The position numbers and the translations under genes were made by a program. Shown here in pieces: positions 8,175-15,241 of a stretch of 46,076 bases of DNA. The DNA is from Deltaproteobacteria bacterium (GTDB lineage: Bacteria > Desulfobacterota > Desulfuromonadia > Geobacterales > Geobacteraceae): contig JAJZUC010000014.1 in assembly GCA_021847245.1 (NCBI GenBank), forward strand, positions 1 to 46,076, read 5' to 3'. The notes beneath the pieces were generated by a model. The model saw nothing but the letters and a program-made list of their open reading frames with translations, searched no databases and was not told the DNA's origin. Numbering within the stretch: the first letter of the stretch is position 1; each line of letters starts with the position of its first letter.

Positions 8175-8325
8175 AGGCATCATCTTGGCTATCAAGGCCC
8201 GCCGCCATTATCAGCAACTGCGCCGTGAGCAGGCGGCCCGGGCGGCAAGCACCGCCGTCGCCCTGGCCATAACCGGAGCCCTGTCTCGCCCGGGGCACCG
8301 CAGCGCCCTCACCGGCGCCCACTGA
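8167..8325 (+). CDS. Small basic protein
   Basis: A 52-residue frame preceded by a perfect AGGAGG site 7 bases upstream. The protein is strongly basic at its start (KGIILAIKARRHYQQLRREQ) with an alanine-rich middle. It overlaps the end of the previous gene by 8 bases. The ribosome site and continuity with the operon support it being real. Function unknown. Confidence 0.5.
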   Translation: MFKGIILAIKARRHYQQLRREQAARAASTAVALAITGALSRPGHRSALTGAH

Positions 8326-8342
8326 CGGAAGGGGGTGGATGG

Positions 8343-8693
8343 ATGGAACCGAAACAGATCCTCAACGCATTGGAAGATCACCTTGGCGCGGAGAACGGCA
8401 TCAGCGCCGAGAAGCTTGCCATGAAGATTACCGGCGAGCCCACGCCGAACCCCGGCGCCGAGCGGAAACTGCGGAGCCACATTGCCGACCTGCGCATGCA
8501 CGGCGTCCGGATCTGCGGCCATCCCTCCACCGGCTACTACCTGGCCAAAACCGCCGAGGACATCGAGCACACCTGCGAGTATCTGCACACCCGGGCCATG
8601 ACGAGCCTCGTGCAGATCTCCCGACTGCGCAATATCGCCCTGCCCGAGCTCCTCGGCCAGCTCAAACTCGCCGCGGAGGTGACAAACGCATGA
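8343..8693 (+). CDS. Winged-helix-like early protein
   Basis: 116 residues. Residues about 18-70 (GISAEKLAMKITGEPTPNPG, then ERKLRSHIADLRMHGVRICG and STGYYLA) have the layout of a winged helix, in which a small-molecule-free DNA reader distinguishes short sequences. The C-terminal part is helical. Similar proteins are common in the early region of transposable phages. A GGGGGTGG stretch upstream serves as ribosome site. Role in regulation is inferred. Confidence 0.6.
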   Translation: MEPKQILNALEDHLGAENGISAEKLAMKITGEPTPNPGAERKLRSHIADLRMHGVRICGHPSTGYYLAKTAEDIEHTCEYLHTRAMTSLVQISRLRNIALPELLGQLKLAAEVTNA

Positions 8694-8908
8694 AAACGAG
8701 ACATGCCCTCGGCCTTTCCTTCATAGCCCTGATCGTCGGAGCCTGCCTCGGCATCGTTTTGCGAATGCACATGGCCCAGGACATGGCCCTCGTGGCAATG
8801 GCCGACCGCTCCCTCGCCGAGCGGGATTACTACCATACCAGCGCCCGGGCCCTTGAGGCTGAAGTGGCGCGGATAAAAATCTACAGCAGGCAGAGAAAGG
8901 AGAAGTGA
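8690..8908 (+). CDS. Small single-pass membrane protein
   Basis: 72 residues from ATG 8690, overlapping the previous gene by 4 bases. A positively charged start and a hydrophobic segment (HALGLSFIALIVGACLGIVL) indicate a membrane anchor with the C-terminal half exposed as a charged helix (LAERDYYHTSARALEAEVAR). Function unknown; it lies just before the Gam-like gene. Confidence 0.55.
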   Translation: MKTRHALGLSFIALIVGACLGIVLRMHMAQDMALVAMADRSLAERDYYHTSARALEAEVARIKIYSRQRKEK

Positions 8909-9444
8909 TGGGAACCCTGGCCGAAATCGAACAAGCCACCAAGCATTACGCCGACCACCGCGAGCTGCTCAAGCTCCGGGTCTCGGCCCTCAACGACGAG
9001 ATCGAGGAGATCAAGCGCCGCTATCTGCCCGAGATCAAGACCGCCGCCGCCGATACCGCTAACGCCAAGGCCGCCCTGGAATCCCTGATCGACGACAGCC
9101 GGCACCTCTTCGTCAAACCCAAGTCCCTCATTATCAGCGGCATCAAGGTGGGGCTCAAGAAGGGGAGCGGTTCCGTCGAGTTCGAGGACGAGGGTCTCGT
9201 CATCAAGCTCATCAAGAAGCATTTCCCCGAGAAGGAGTGGGAGCTCTACATCAAGACCACCGAGAAGGTGCGGAAGACGCCACTCGAAACACTCGACGCC
9301 GCTCTCCTGAAGAAACTCGGCGTCACCCTGGAGGGGACCAGCGACGTGGTGCTCGTCAAGGCCGTCGACAGCGAGGTCGACAAGCTCGTTACAGCCATGC
9401 TCAAAGAGGCGGCCGGAGACGACGGCGAGCGGGATGCGGCGTAA
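8908..9444 (+). CDS. gam: Mu Gam-like DNA end-binding protein
   Basis: The 178-residue protein fits the Mu Gam/Ku-like family. It has an N-terminal coiled coil (EIEQATKHYADHRELLKLRV), a middle beta-rich part (KSLIISGIKVGLKKGSGSVE) and a helical end. Gam dimers thread onto free DNA ends and block host exonucleases, protecting incoming linear phage DNA. The start is ATG 8908 in a GTGATG context after AAGGAG, sharing a base with the previous stop. Length matches the family (about 170-175). Confidence 0.88.
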   Translation: MGTLAEIEQATKHYADHRELLKLRVSALNDEIEEIKRRYLPEIKTAAADTANAKAALESLIDDSRHLFVKPKSLIISGIKVGLKKGSGSVEFEDEGLVIKLIKKHFPEKEWELYIKTTEKVRKTPLETLDAALLKKLGVTLEGTSDVVLVKAVDSEVDKLVTAMLKEAAGDDGERDAA

Positions 9445-9456
9445 CCGCTGAAGGTA

Positions 9457-9478
9457 GGGCCGGAGTCGCCTCCGGCCC
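9457..9478 (+). terminator. GC stem-loop after the Gam-like gene
   Basis: GGGCCGGA (9457-9464) pairs perfectly with TCCGGCCC (9471-9478) around a 6-base loop. Only CTCCTT follows, so it is at best a partial terminator or an RNA-stability element between the Gam-like gene and the next small genes. Confidence 0.4.
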
Positions 9479-9507
9479 CTCCTTGAACGGTTACGAAAGG
9501 AGAAACC

Positions 9508-9786
9508 ATGACAGAAGACCGCAAAAATGAACTGGCAAAAAGACTGGCGGCCCACGGACTTGCAGTCATGAGGGTGGATGACCGCGACACCCTGCTCGCC
9601 ACCGTGGCGAACGTGATGAAGGAAAACCGCGAACTCCTCAGCCGGCGTGACGCGCTGGCGGAACAGGTGAGGCTGCTCACCCTCCGCGCCGGCCGGGCGG
9701 AGAACGCCCTTGCCGCCATCAAGACTTTTGGCGCCGAAGATTACGCCGTGCGGCACATCCTGCAGCAGGCAGGGGTGACGCTGTGA
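9508..9786 (+). CDS. Small coiled-coil early protein
   Basis: 92 residues preceded by GAAAGGAG. The central part (VANVMKENRELLSRRDALAE then QVRLLTLRAGRAENALAAI) is a clear coiled coil. The end (DYAVRHILQQAGVTL) is helical. The stop overlaps the next gene's GTG start. Function unknown; such small helical proteins are frequent in the semi-essential early region. Confidence 0.6.
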   Translation: MTEDRKNELAKRLAAHGLAVMRVDDRDTLLATVANVMKENRELLSRRDALAEQVRLLTLRAGRAENALAAIKTFGAEDYAVRHILQQAGVTL

Positions 9787-9968
9787 GGTCCGTCTGGGAT
9801 AAGGGCGACCGGGTCGAGATCGCCGCCGGCGAGCACGCCGGCAAGCTTGGCACCGTCACCCACGTCTATAGCGGCGGCACCGTGTCGGTGCTGCTCGATG
9901 GCCAGCACCGCTCGGTCCTGTTCGGCGTCCAACAACTGCGGCGGCCGAGTCAGTTGGGTTTCTTTTGA
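9783..9968 (+). CDS. KOW-motif-like small protein
   Basis: 61 residues from a GTG start that overlaps the previous stop. The sequence VWDKGDRVEIAAGEHAGKLG followed by TVTHVYSGGTVSVLLDG fits a KOW/SH3-like beta barrel as found in ribosomal protein L24 and NusG, which binds RNA. A role in antitermination or RNA handling is possible but is only an inference from the fold. Confidence 0.6.
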   Translation: MRSVWDKGDRVEIAAGEHAGKLGTVTHVYSGGTVSVLLDGQHRSVLFGVQQLRRPSQLGFF

Positions 9969-9982
9969 CGACGATCAAGCGT

Positions 9983-10000
9983 CACCCGCTCCGGCGGGTG
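9983..10000 (+). repeat. Perfect stem-loop between early genes
   Basis: CACCCGC (9983-9989) pairs with GCGGGTG (9994-10000) around a TCCG loop. No T-run follows, so it is more likely an RNA structure than a classic terminator. Confidence 0.35.
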
Positions 10001-10049
10001 CACAGCGTTGGTTATCCCTTTCGGGTGCCAACGCGGAAAGGGGAGCAAA

Positions 10050-10355
10050 TTGGAAACATTATTTTCGCGGGAAATGTTGGCAAAGTGTGTTGCCTCTGTT
10101 GAGGAAGTCGAGGAGGCAAAGAAACATGGCAAGATGATCATTTCGGAAAGCGTTGATGGTAGGACTATCGCTTACCTCTGGAATGAGAAAATGTACGTTG
10201 TAGAGGTATGTGTCTACCCTGAGAGCAAACCGCGTCCCCTGATGGGTGATCGCTCAGTATGCGCCAGTTGTGGTGATGACATTGAGTGGAACGGACAATG
10301 GTGGAGGCACCTGCACGGCGTCCCGCGTCATCCGGGAGTTCCGAAACAGGATTAG
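10050..10355 (+). CDS. Small protein with CxxC motif, unknown function
   Basis: The frame runs to 10355. I place the start at TTG 10050, after GGGGAG, giving 101 residues. An in-frame TTG at 10008 or ATG at 10074 is possible. The protein has a mixed alpha/beta body and a C-terminal CASCGDDIEWNGQWWRHLHG segment that could bind zinc with its cysteines and histidines. Codon use is less GC-rich than its neighbours, suggesting a recent arrival in the phage. Function unknown. Confidence 0.5.
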   Translation: METLFSREMLAKCVASVEEVEEAKKHGKMIISESVDGRTIAYLWNEKMYVVEVCVYPESKPRPLMGDRSVCASCGDDIEWNGQWWRHLHGVPRHPGVPKQD

Positions 10356-10372
10356 GGATAACATATCTTACC

Positions 10373-10387
10373 CCGCCACAATGGCGG
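10373..10387 (+). repeat. Stem-loop upstream of the IntI-like gene
   Basis: CCGCC (10373-10377) and GGCGG (10383-10387) pair around ACAAT, just before the recombinase gene's AGGAGG ribosome site. It could be a weak terminator or a recombination or operator site. No canonical attI/attC core (GTTRRRY) was recognised here. Confidence 0.3.
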
Positions 10388-10410
10388 TATAACCTGACAG
10401 GAGGTGTGCC

Positions 10411-11412
10411 ATGAAAGCAGGTGAAGCTTTGAAGATCATGCGTGAAGTCATGATGTTGCAGCACAAAAGCCGCAATACCATCAAGACCTATCTGCACTGG
10501 GCCGCCAAGTTCGTCGCATTCCTCCACGACGCCCCGGCCGGCCGTTCCCGCGAGGAGAACGTGATCGCCTTCCTCACCCGCCTGGCAGTCAATGAGCATG
10601 TTTCCGCCAGTACACAGAAACAAGCGCTCTGTGCCGTAGTCTACCTCTACAAACGAGCCATCAAAAAGGATCTCGGCGACATCTCCGAGTTTACACGCGC
10701 CACCAAGTATCAATACATTCCGGCTGTGTTCAGCCGTGAGGAGGTGGGGCGCGTCCTCGATCATCTGGACGGCATCGGCGCACTCTGGGGCGAGATCATG
10801 TACGGCTGCGGACTGCGCCTCGGCGAGGTCTGCGGCCTGCGGGTCAAGGACATCGATCTCGATCGCAGACAGATCACCGTCCGTCAGGCTAAGGGGAACA
10901 AGGACCGCACCGTTCCATTGCCTGATCGCCTCGTTGATCCGATCGCCAAGCATCTGCGTCGACTGCAGCCGGTTTACGAGAATTACGCCCGGCGCCGGGT
11001 GCCGGTTGCCATGCCCGATCGGCTGGACCGGAAATATCCCAATGCTCCATTCGAGTGGGGCTGGTTCTGGGTGTTCCCGGCCAATGAGCCGGTAAAGAAA
11101 CGCACCGATCGCTTCGTAGATCCCCGCTGGATCGGCAAGCTCTGGCACGTCCATGACACCGCAGTCCAGAAGCGCATCGGCCGGGCCATCCGCGCCGCCG
11201 GCATCACCAAGAAGGCCGGCTGTCACACCTTCCGCCACAGCTTCGCCACCCACTGGCTGGAGAGCGCCGGCAGTGCCCAGGAGGTGGCCATCATCCGCCT
11301 GCAGCGGCTCCTGGGTCACAGCAGCCCGAAAACCACCATGATCTATCTACACTGCATCAAACAGCAGTCTGACGTGCCTAGCCCGCTCGATACCCTCCGG
11401 AGGGCCGCGTGA
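10411..11412 (+). CDS. Tyrosine recombinase resembling integron integrase
   Basis: The 333-residue protein has the full tyrosine-recombinase set: R136 (GCGLRLGEVC), H272 and R275 (HTFRHSF), H303 (LLGHSS) and nucleophile Y312 (MIYLH). Between boxes it carries VAMPDRLDRKYPNAP (from about residue 199) and WFWVFP (218-223). From memory of the IntI1 sequence, this matches the extra insertion that sets integron integrases apart from XerC/D. Length is also close (337 in IntI1). IntI enzymes recombine folded attC hairpins with attI. Mu-type phages do not need such an enzyme to integrate, so its substrate is unknown. An AGGAGG site precedes the start. Confidence 0.9.
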   Translation: MKAGEALKIMREVMMLQHKSRNTIKTYLHWAAKFVAFLHDAPAGRSREENVIAFLTRLAVNEHVSASTQKQALCAVVYLYKRAIKKDLGDISEFTRATKYQYIPAVFSREEVGRVLDHLDGIGALWGEIMYGCGLRLGEVCGLRVKDIDLDRRQITVRQAKGNKDRTVPLPDRLVDPIAKHLRRLQPVYENYARRRVPVAMPDRLDRKYPNAPFEWGWFWVFPANEPVKKRTDRFVDPRWIGKLWHVHDTAVQKRIGRAIRAAGITKKAGCHTFRHSFATHWLESAGSAQEVAIIRLQRLLGHSSPKTTMIYLHCIKQQSDVPSPLDTLRRAA

Positions 11413-12188
11413 TCCTCACCTGTCCCTCCTGCCATGCCCGTTACAGCCTCGAGATCTCCGTCGAGGACGAATCCGCCCGCGATCTCCTCGCCCTGAAGGG
11501 GGTCGAGGTCTCCGCGCGGATCTGGCCGCTGCTCGTCGCCTATATGGGCCTTTTCCGGGCCGAATCCCGCGCCCTTGCCTGGAGCCGGGCGCTCCGGATC
11601 GCCCGGGAGACGATGGAGCTGACCGCCGACCACGCCGTGCTCGAAGCCGCCCTAGCCGATACCGTCGAGGCCCTGCGCGCCAAGCGCGACCAGGGCGACA
11701 AGCGCCCCCTGAAGGACCACAACTATCTCAAGAGCGTTTTGAAATCCTGCGCCCTGCGCCGGCCGGCGGGTTTCGCCGTGGAAACCACCCCGGGTGTCGC
11801 TCCCCGGGGCAAGCGCGCCGCCGCCCTGGCCGCCCTCGAAGAGTGGGGCGGATCCGACTGGCTCCGCGCCGGCATCGCCCAGGGGCTCCAGGCCATTGTG
11901 GCCCTCAACCTCAAGGGCGCCCCGGCTGTCGACACCGTGACGCTCTCGGCCGACATCTGGCACGCCACCCTCAAGACGAAACTGACCGTCGAACAGGTGG
12001 ACACTCCCCGACTTTCCCAGGCCTTCGGCCTCCTCTTCCCTACCCTCACCGAGTGGCCCCAGCCGAAGCAGCTGATCGAGCTCCTCCCTCCCCGCCCCGA
12101 GCGGGCAAAACTCCCCTCCATCCGTCCCACCGACGAGCAGCTGGCCGAGGGGCGCGCCCATCTGCGCGCCCTGCGAGAGAGACTATGA
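11409..12188 (+). CDS. Zinc-ribbon N-terminal phage protein, unknown function
   Basis: 259 residues from a GTG that overlaps the recombinase stop. The first 12 residues (LTCPSCHARYSL) form a half zinc knuckle like the MJ0042-type finger. The rest is alpha-helical, with a conserved-looking segment (LKDHNYLKSVLKSC) that resembles those of phage gp-type early proteins acting on DNA. I cannot assign a function. The tight coupling to the recombinase suggests they act in the same process or are at least co-translated. Confidence 0.6.
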   Translation: MILTCPSCHARYSLEISVEDESARDLLALKGVEVSARIWPLLVAYMGLFRAESRALAWSRALRIARETMELTADHAVLEAALADTVEALRAKRDQGDKRPLKDHNYLKSVLKSCALRRPAGFAVETTPGVAPRGKRAAALAALEEWGGSDWLRAGIAQGLQAIVALNLKGAPAVDTVTLSADIWHATLKTKLTVEQVDTPRLSQAFGLLFPTLTEWPQPKQLIELLPPRPERAKLPSIRPTDEQLAEGRAHLRALRERL

Positions 12189-12496
12189 CCCGCGAGACCG
12201 CCGAAAAACTCCTGAGAGAGATGCTCGCCGCAGCCGGGCTCCCCGTCCGGGGGAGCTACCGCCCGGGCGAGGTCTGCGCCATCCTCGGCATCGGCGATCG
12301 CACGTTCTGGAGTCTCATCCAGCGTTACGAACGCGACGAGCGCGGAGCGCTGCGCCGCCCCGACTGCCTCGATTCCTTCATGCTCAGCAGCAACCGCCGC
12401 GTGACCTACGCCGAGCTCACCGACTACCTCTGCCGCAACCAGACCTGGCAACGGCAGAACGCCATCCACCCCGACCAGATGCACCTCTTCGACTGA
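12185..12496 (+). CDS. Small helix-turn-helix (MerR/excisionase-like) protein
   Basis: 103 residues starting at ATG 12185, overlapping the previous stop as ATGA. The section SYRPGEVCAILGIGDRTFWS then LIQRYERDERGAL reads as a winged helix-turn-helix of the excisionase/MerR kind. DNA-binding proteins of this type often act as recombination directionality factors, which would fit the recombinase two genes upstream. That link is inference from context. It is the last gene before the early-region terminator. Confidence 0.6.
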   Translation: MTRETAEKLLREMLAAAGLPVRGSYRPGEVCAILGIGDRTFWSLIQRYERDERGALRRPDCLDSFMLSSNRRVTYAELTDYLCRNQTWQRQNAIHPDQMHLFD

Positions 12497-12512
12497 TCCC
12501 TCCCCTCCCCCT

Positions 12513-12542
12513 GATCGTTTTGTTGCCGCCAGCAAAATGATC
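12513..12542. repeat. Inverted repeat after the early operon
   Basis: GATCGTTTTG (12513-12522) and CAAAATGATC (12533-12542) form a 10-bp stem with one G-T pair around a 10-base loop. It lies in a gap of about 200 bases between the early and late genes, so it may be a late-promoter operator or a transcription end signal. Confidence 0.4.
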
Positions 12543-12641
12543 GGCACCCCCGCACCCCCTGCAAATCGCCGTAAGACCTCCGCGCAACCCCCCGAAAAAT
12601 CGCGTATTGTCCCTCCTGCGTACACCTCCTTCTTTGTTCTT

Positions 12642-12674
12642 GCCGCGGGGACCGCCGACCCCGCGGCGCCTTTT
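12642..12674 (+). terminator. Rho-independent terminator of the early region
   Basis: GCCGCGGGG (12642-12650) pairs perfectly with CCCCGCGGC (12659-12667) around an 8-base loop, followed by GCCTTTT. This strong GC stem with a short T-run ends the early operon just before the lysis genes. Confidence 0.65.
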
Positions 12675-12704
12675 ACCACGAAGAGGGCGATTGCGGAGAA
12701 GAAA

Positions 12705-12827
12705 ATGGTCATCATCATCTGCGAGAAAAACGCCCCCGAAGAGGGCTGTCACGGCCGCCGCGCCACCATCATGGTACCGCGCTGGCTGGGGCGCCTGCTG
12801 CTGCGGCTCGGGCGGCGCTGGAGGTAA
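12705..12827 (+). CDS. Very small basic protein ahead of the lysis genes
   Basis: 40 residues from ATG 12705 with GGAG seven bases upstream. The first half holds a cysteine pair (IICEKNAPEEGC) and the end is strongly basic (WLGRLLLRLGRRWR), possibly an amphipathic membrane-binding helix. It ends 4 bases before the amidase gene. A regulatory or lysis-related peptide is possible; the call as a gene is moderate. Confidence 0.4.
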   Translation: MVIIICEKNAPEEGCHGRRATIMVPRWLGRLLLRLGRRWR

Positions 12828-12831
12828 CCCA

Positions 12832-13305
12832 ATGGCCCGCGAAATCAACCTTATCGTCGTCCACTGCGCCGACACCCCCGACGGCCGCCCCCAGACCGTG
12901 GCCGACATCGACGCCTGGCATCGCGCTCGTGGCTTTCACCGCTCGCCCCGGTTCAAGACGGCATTCAACCCGAGTCTCACCTCCATCGGCTATCACTATG
13001 TCATCTACGTCGACGGCACCGTCCATACCGGCCGCCACCCCGACGAGGTGGGCGCCCATGCCGTGGGGCACAACCACGACAGTCTCGGCATCTGCCTCCT
13101 CGGCCAGAGCCGTTACACCGCCGCCCAATGGGATGCCCTGCGCAATCTCGTCAACGACCTGCTCATCGAACACGGCGGCAAACAGACCACCGTCTGCGGC
13201 CACCGCGACCTCCCTAATGTTCACAAGGAGTGCCCCGGGTTCGACGTCGACACCTGGCGCGCCGCAGGCATGGTGGCCGAGGCGGCACACCTGCTCACCG
13301 CATAG
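12832..13305 (+). CDS. N-acetylmuramoyl-L-alanine amidase, phage endolysin
   Basis: The 157-residue protein is an Amidase_2/T7-lysozyme-type enzyme that cuts the bond between the glycan chain and the stem peptide. The zinc ligands are visible: H11 (VVHCADT), H124 (GHRD) and C134 (KECPGFD), with Y54-H55 in SIGYHYVIYVDG. It has no signal peptide and would need a holin to reach the wall. Ribosome site GGAGG precedes the start, chosen over upstream in-frame codons. It opens the lysis cassette. Confidence 0.9.
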   Translation: MAREINLIVVHCADTPDGRPQTVADIDAWHRARGFHRSPRFKTAFNPSLTSIGYHYVIYVDGTVHTGRHPDEVGAHAVGHNHDSLGICLLGQSRYTAAQWDALRNLVNDLLIEHGGKQTTVCGHRDLPNVHKECPGFDVDTWRAAGMVAEAAHLLTA

Positions 13306-13316
13306 GAGGGACATCC

Positions 13317-13562
13317 ATGAACCCGCTCACCATATTCGCCGAACCCGACGGGAAACTTTCCCTGGGGCGCTGCTGCACCGCCCTGATCGTGGTGTGTCTG
13401 CTCGCCTACGCGGGGGTCATCGCCGTGAAGGCCGGCACCATCCCCGACGTGCCCGAAAACTGGCTCTGGCTGGCCCTGGCCCCTTTCGGCATCTCCAAGG
13501 CCGGCGCCACCATCTCCGTGTTCGGTGGAGGCAAGGGTGGACCTCAGCAGCCTGCGCAATAG
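13317..13562 (+). CDS. Small membrane protein, likely holin
   Basis: 81 residues with one clear hydrophobic segment (CCTALIVVCLLAYAGVIAV, about residues 19-38) and a second weaker one (NWLWLALAPFGISKAGATI). Two helices and a glycine/basic C-terminus fit a class II holin, which would open the inner membrane for the amidase 11 bases upstream. A GGAGGG site precedes ATG 13317. Assigned by topology and position, not by sequence identity. Confidence 0.65.
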   Translation: MNPLTIFAEPDGKLSLGRCCTALIVVCLLAYAGVIAVKAGTIPDVPENWLWLALAPFGISKAGATISVFGGGKGGPQQPAQ

Positions 13563-14157
13563 GGCCGCCGCCCTCTGGGCGCGGATCGCCCCGCGGCTTT
13601 GGGCCGTCAACTGGCGCAGGGTACTGATCGTCGTCGGTGCCGTCGCAGCCCTGGCCGTGGCCGCCGCCATCCACACCTGGCGCACCCGGCCTGCGCCACT
13701 CTCCACCGCCGGCTACAGCGCCCCGGTGCCCGAACGAAAGGTGGTCGACATCCCCCGCACCCCGGTGCCGGTGCAGCGGGTGGTGGCCTACGACAAAAAG
13801 GCCGTGGCGAAGAAGCTGCCGGCCCTGGCCCCCGAGATCTCCGCGCAGAACCGGCAGGTGATCGCCAACGCCGACATCCCTGCCACCAAAGGGGGGGCCA
13901 GCGCCGTCACCGTACTCGATACAGATACCGGCGAGAGCCGGATACTGGTGCGCGAGAAAGAGCCCCCCTTTGTGGAAATCGAGAACTCCGGGGCGCTCGG
14001 GATCCGCTATGGGATCAACGAGCACCTGCGCACCGAGGGGACGCTGTACGGCAGATGGTCCGCGTTGCGGGTCGGCGCCGTCCACCTCGGCGCCTACGGC
14101 GAGGTCAACTCCGAGGGGGGGGCCAAGGTCCAGGCGGCCCTCGAATACCGCTGGTGA
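13537..14157 (+). CDS. Membrane-anchored lysis-region protein
   Basis: The 206-residue protein starts at GTG 13537, with GGAGG 5 bases before it, and overlaps the holin-like gene by 26 bases. A hydrophobic segment at about residues 28-47 (VLIVVGAVAALAVAAAI) anchors it with the rest in the periplasm. That part is proline-rich first, then beta-rich (ALGIRYGINEHLRTEG, HLGAYGEVNSEGG). Its place suits an Rz-type spanin component or structural lysis protein, but no lipobox or Rz-like coiled coil is seen. Confidence 0.55.
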   Translation: MDLSSLRNRAAALWARIAPRLWAVNWRRVLIVVGAVAALAVAAAIHTWRTRPAPLSTAGYSAPVPERKVVDIPRTPVPVQRVVAYDKKAVAKKLPALAPEISAQNRQVIANADIPATKGGASAVTVLDTDTGESRILVREKEPPFVEIENSGALGIRYGINEHLRTEGTLYGRWSALRVGAVHLGAYGEVNSEGGAKVQAALEYRW

Positions 14158-14191
14158 TGCATCAATGCTTATTTGATATCTGGAGGCCCGC

Positions 14192-14545
14192 TTGACACCA
14201 CAAGACATTGCCGCCCTGACCGCCCTGGTCGCTCTCTTCGAAAAAATCGGTACGTGGCCCCTGATCACCATCGCCGTACTGGTCGTGATCGGCCCCTGGA
14301 TCGCCGTGTTTTTCCTGAACCGCGCTCAGGAACGCCGCCATGCCGAAGTGGTGGAGATGTACAAGTCGAACGTGGTGCTGGTGGACGATTACCAGAAAAT
14401 GCACAAGCAGAGCGACCGCCGCGAGGAGGTGCTGATCGATCTGCTGCGGCTCAACACCGAAGCCCAGAGCAACCTGCTCTCGTGGCTGAGACAGCGCAAC
14501 CGCTGCATCGACCTGAAAGGAAACGGCCATGAATGTGGAGCGTGA
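14192..14545 (+). CDS. Small membrane protein with charged tail
   Basis: 117 residues from a TTG start 9 bases after TGGAGG. One membrane segment (WPLITIAVLVVIGPWIAVFF, residues about 22-42) is followed by a long charged helix (AQERRHAEVVEMYKSNVVLV). This layout resembles Rz-type proteins, with an inner-membrane anchor and a periplasmic coiled coil, so a spanin role is possible. The gene overlaps the next by 17 bases. Confidence 0.6.
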   Translation: MTPQDIAALTALVALFEKIGTWPLITIAVLVVIGPWIAVFFLNRAQERRHAEVVEMYKSNVVLVDDYQKMHKQSDRREEVLIDLLRLNTEAQSNLLSWLRQRNRCIDLKGNGHECGA

Positions 14546-14774
14546 GGCCATGCGCGGTCGTCTGGCCGGCCTTCAGGATCAGCGCAAGAAACTGAATCTC
14601 CGCATCGAAGCCGCCGCCCGGGCGCTCCGCCAGGGGCTGAACACCGCGCTCACTCCGGTGGAAGAGCTGGAGGTGCCGCAGTTGGCCGAGCAGATGGACG
14701 GCTTGGTGATGGACTGGGCCGAGCTGCAGAAGGTCCTTTCCGACATCGCCCGGCTGGAGCGGGAGCTGCGCTGA
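14529..14774 (+). CDS. Small coiled-coil protein before terminase
   Basis: 81 residues, almost entirely helical (RGRLAGLQDQRKKLNLRIEA, then DWAELQKVLSDIARLERELR). It overlaps the preceding gene by 17 bases and the next by 1. In Mu-like phages a short coiled-coil gene (of the gp25/gp26 kind) sits at this point between lysis and packaging genes. Function is not known. Confidence 0.6.
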   Translation: MNVEREAMRGRLAGLQDQRKKLNLRIEAAARALRQGLNTALTPVEELEVPQLAEQMDGLVMDWAELQKVLSDIARLERELR

Positions 14775-15241
14775 TGGCCGTCAAGGGAGACAGGGCGCGG
14801 CTGGAACCCGTGGCCCGTCAAATGTACGTTGACGGCCGCAGCCTCACCGCCATCGAGGAGACCCTGGAGGTTTCCCGCCAGACCCTGGCTGAATGGCGCG
14901 ACCGTGGCGGCTGGGACAAGGCGAAGGCTGCCAGGGACAACTACGAGGCGCAGCTGGTCCAGGTCCGCGACGAGATCATGGAGCGGATCACCGAGGCGCC
15001 GCTGCAGGCGAGCGCCCATCTCGACTCTCTGTCGAAGATCGAGGCCATCCTCGACCGCCGCACCAAGGCCGCCCGCGAAGCGGCCGACGCCATCGCCCGG
15101 CAGAAGGGAGAGATGTTCCTCTCCGTGGTGAAGGACCTGATCGAATTCGGCCGCACCCACGACCAGGATCTTGTGGGCGCCATCGAGGGGAATTTCGACG
15201 AGCTGATTTCATGGGGCAGGGAGAAGTATGCCGGCACTTAG
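14774..15241 (+). CDS. Terminase small subunit (DUF1804-like)
   Basis: 155 residues. The N-terminus (ARQMYVDGRSLTAIEETLEV then SRQTLAEWRDRGGWDKA) is a helix-turn-helix of the kind found in Mu-like small terminases and in DUF1804 proteins. The rest is a long helical oligomerisation part. It would recognise packaging sites on phage DNA and load the large subunit, whose gene overlaps its end by 14 bases. Transposable phages package from integrated copies. Confidence 0.75.
   Translation: MAVKGDRARLEPVARQMYVDGRSLTAIEETLEVSRQTLAEWRDRGGWDKAKAARDNYEAQLVQVRDEIMERITEAPLQASAHLDSLSKIEAILDRRTKAAREAADAIARQKGEMFLSVVKDLIEFGRTHDQDLVGAIEGNFDELISWGREKYAGT

Noticed and set aside
10356-10410. Integron attI or attC site next to the recombinase gene
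   Set aside because: No GTTRRRY/RYYYAAC core pair could be found by eye. The short stem at 10373-10387 is not enough.
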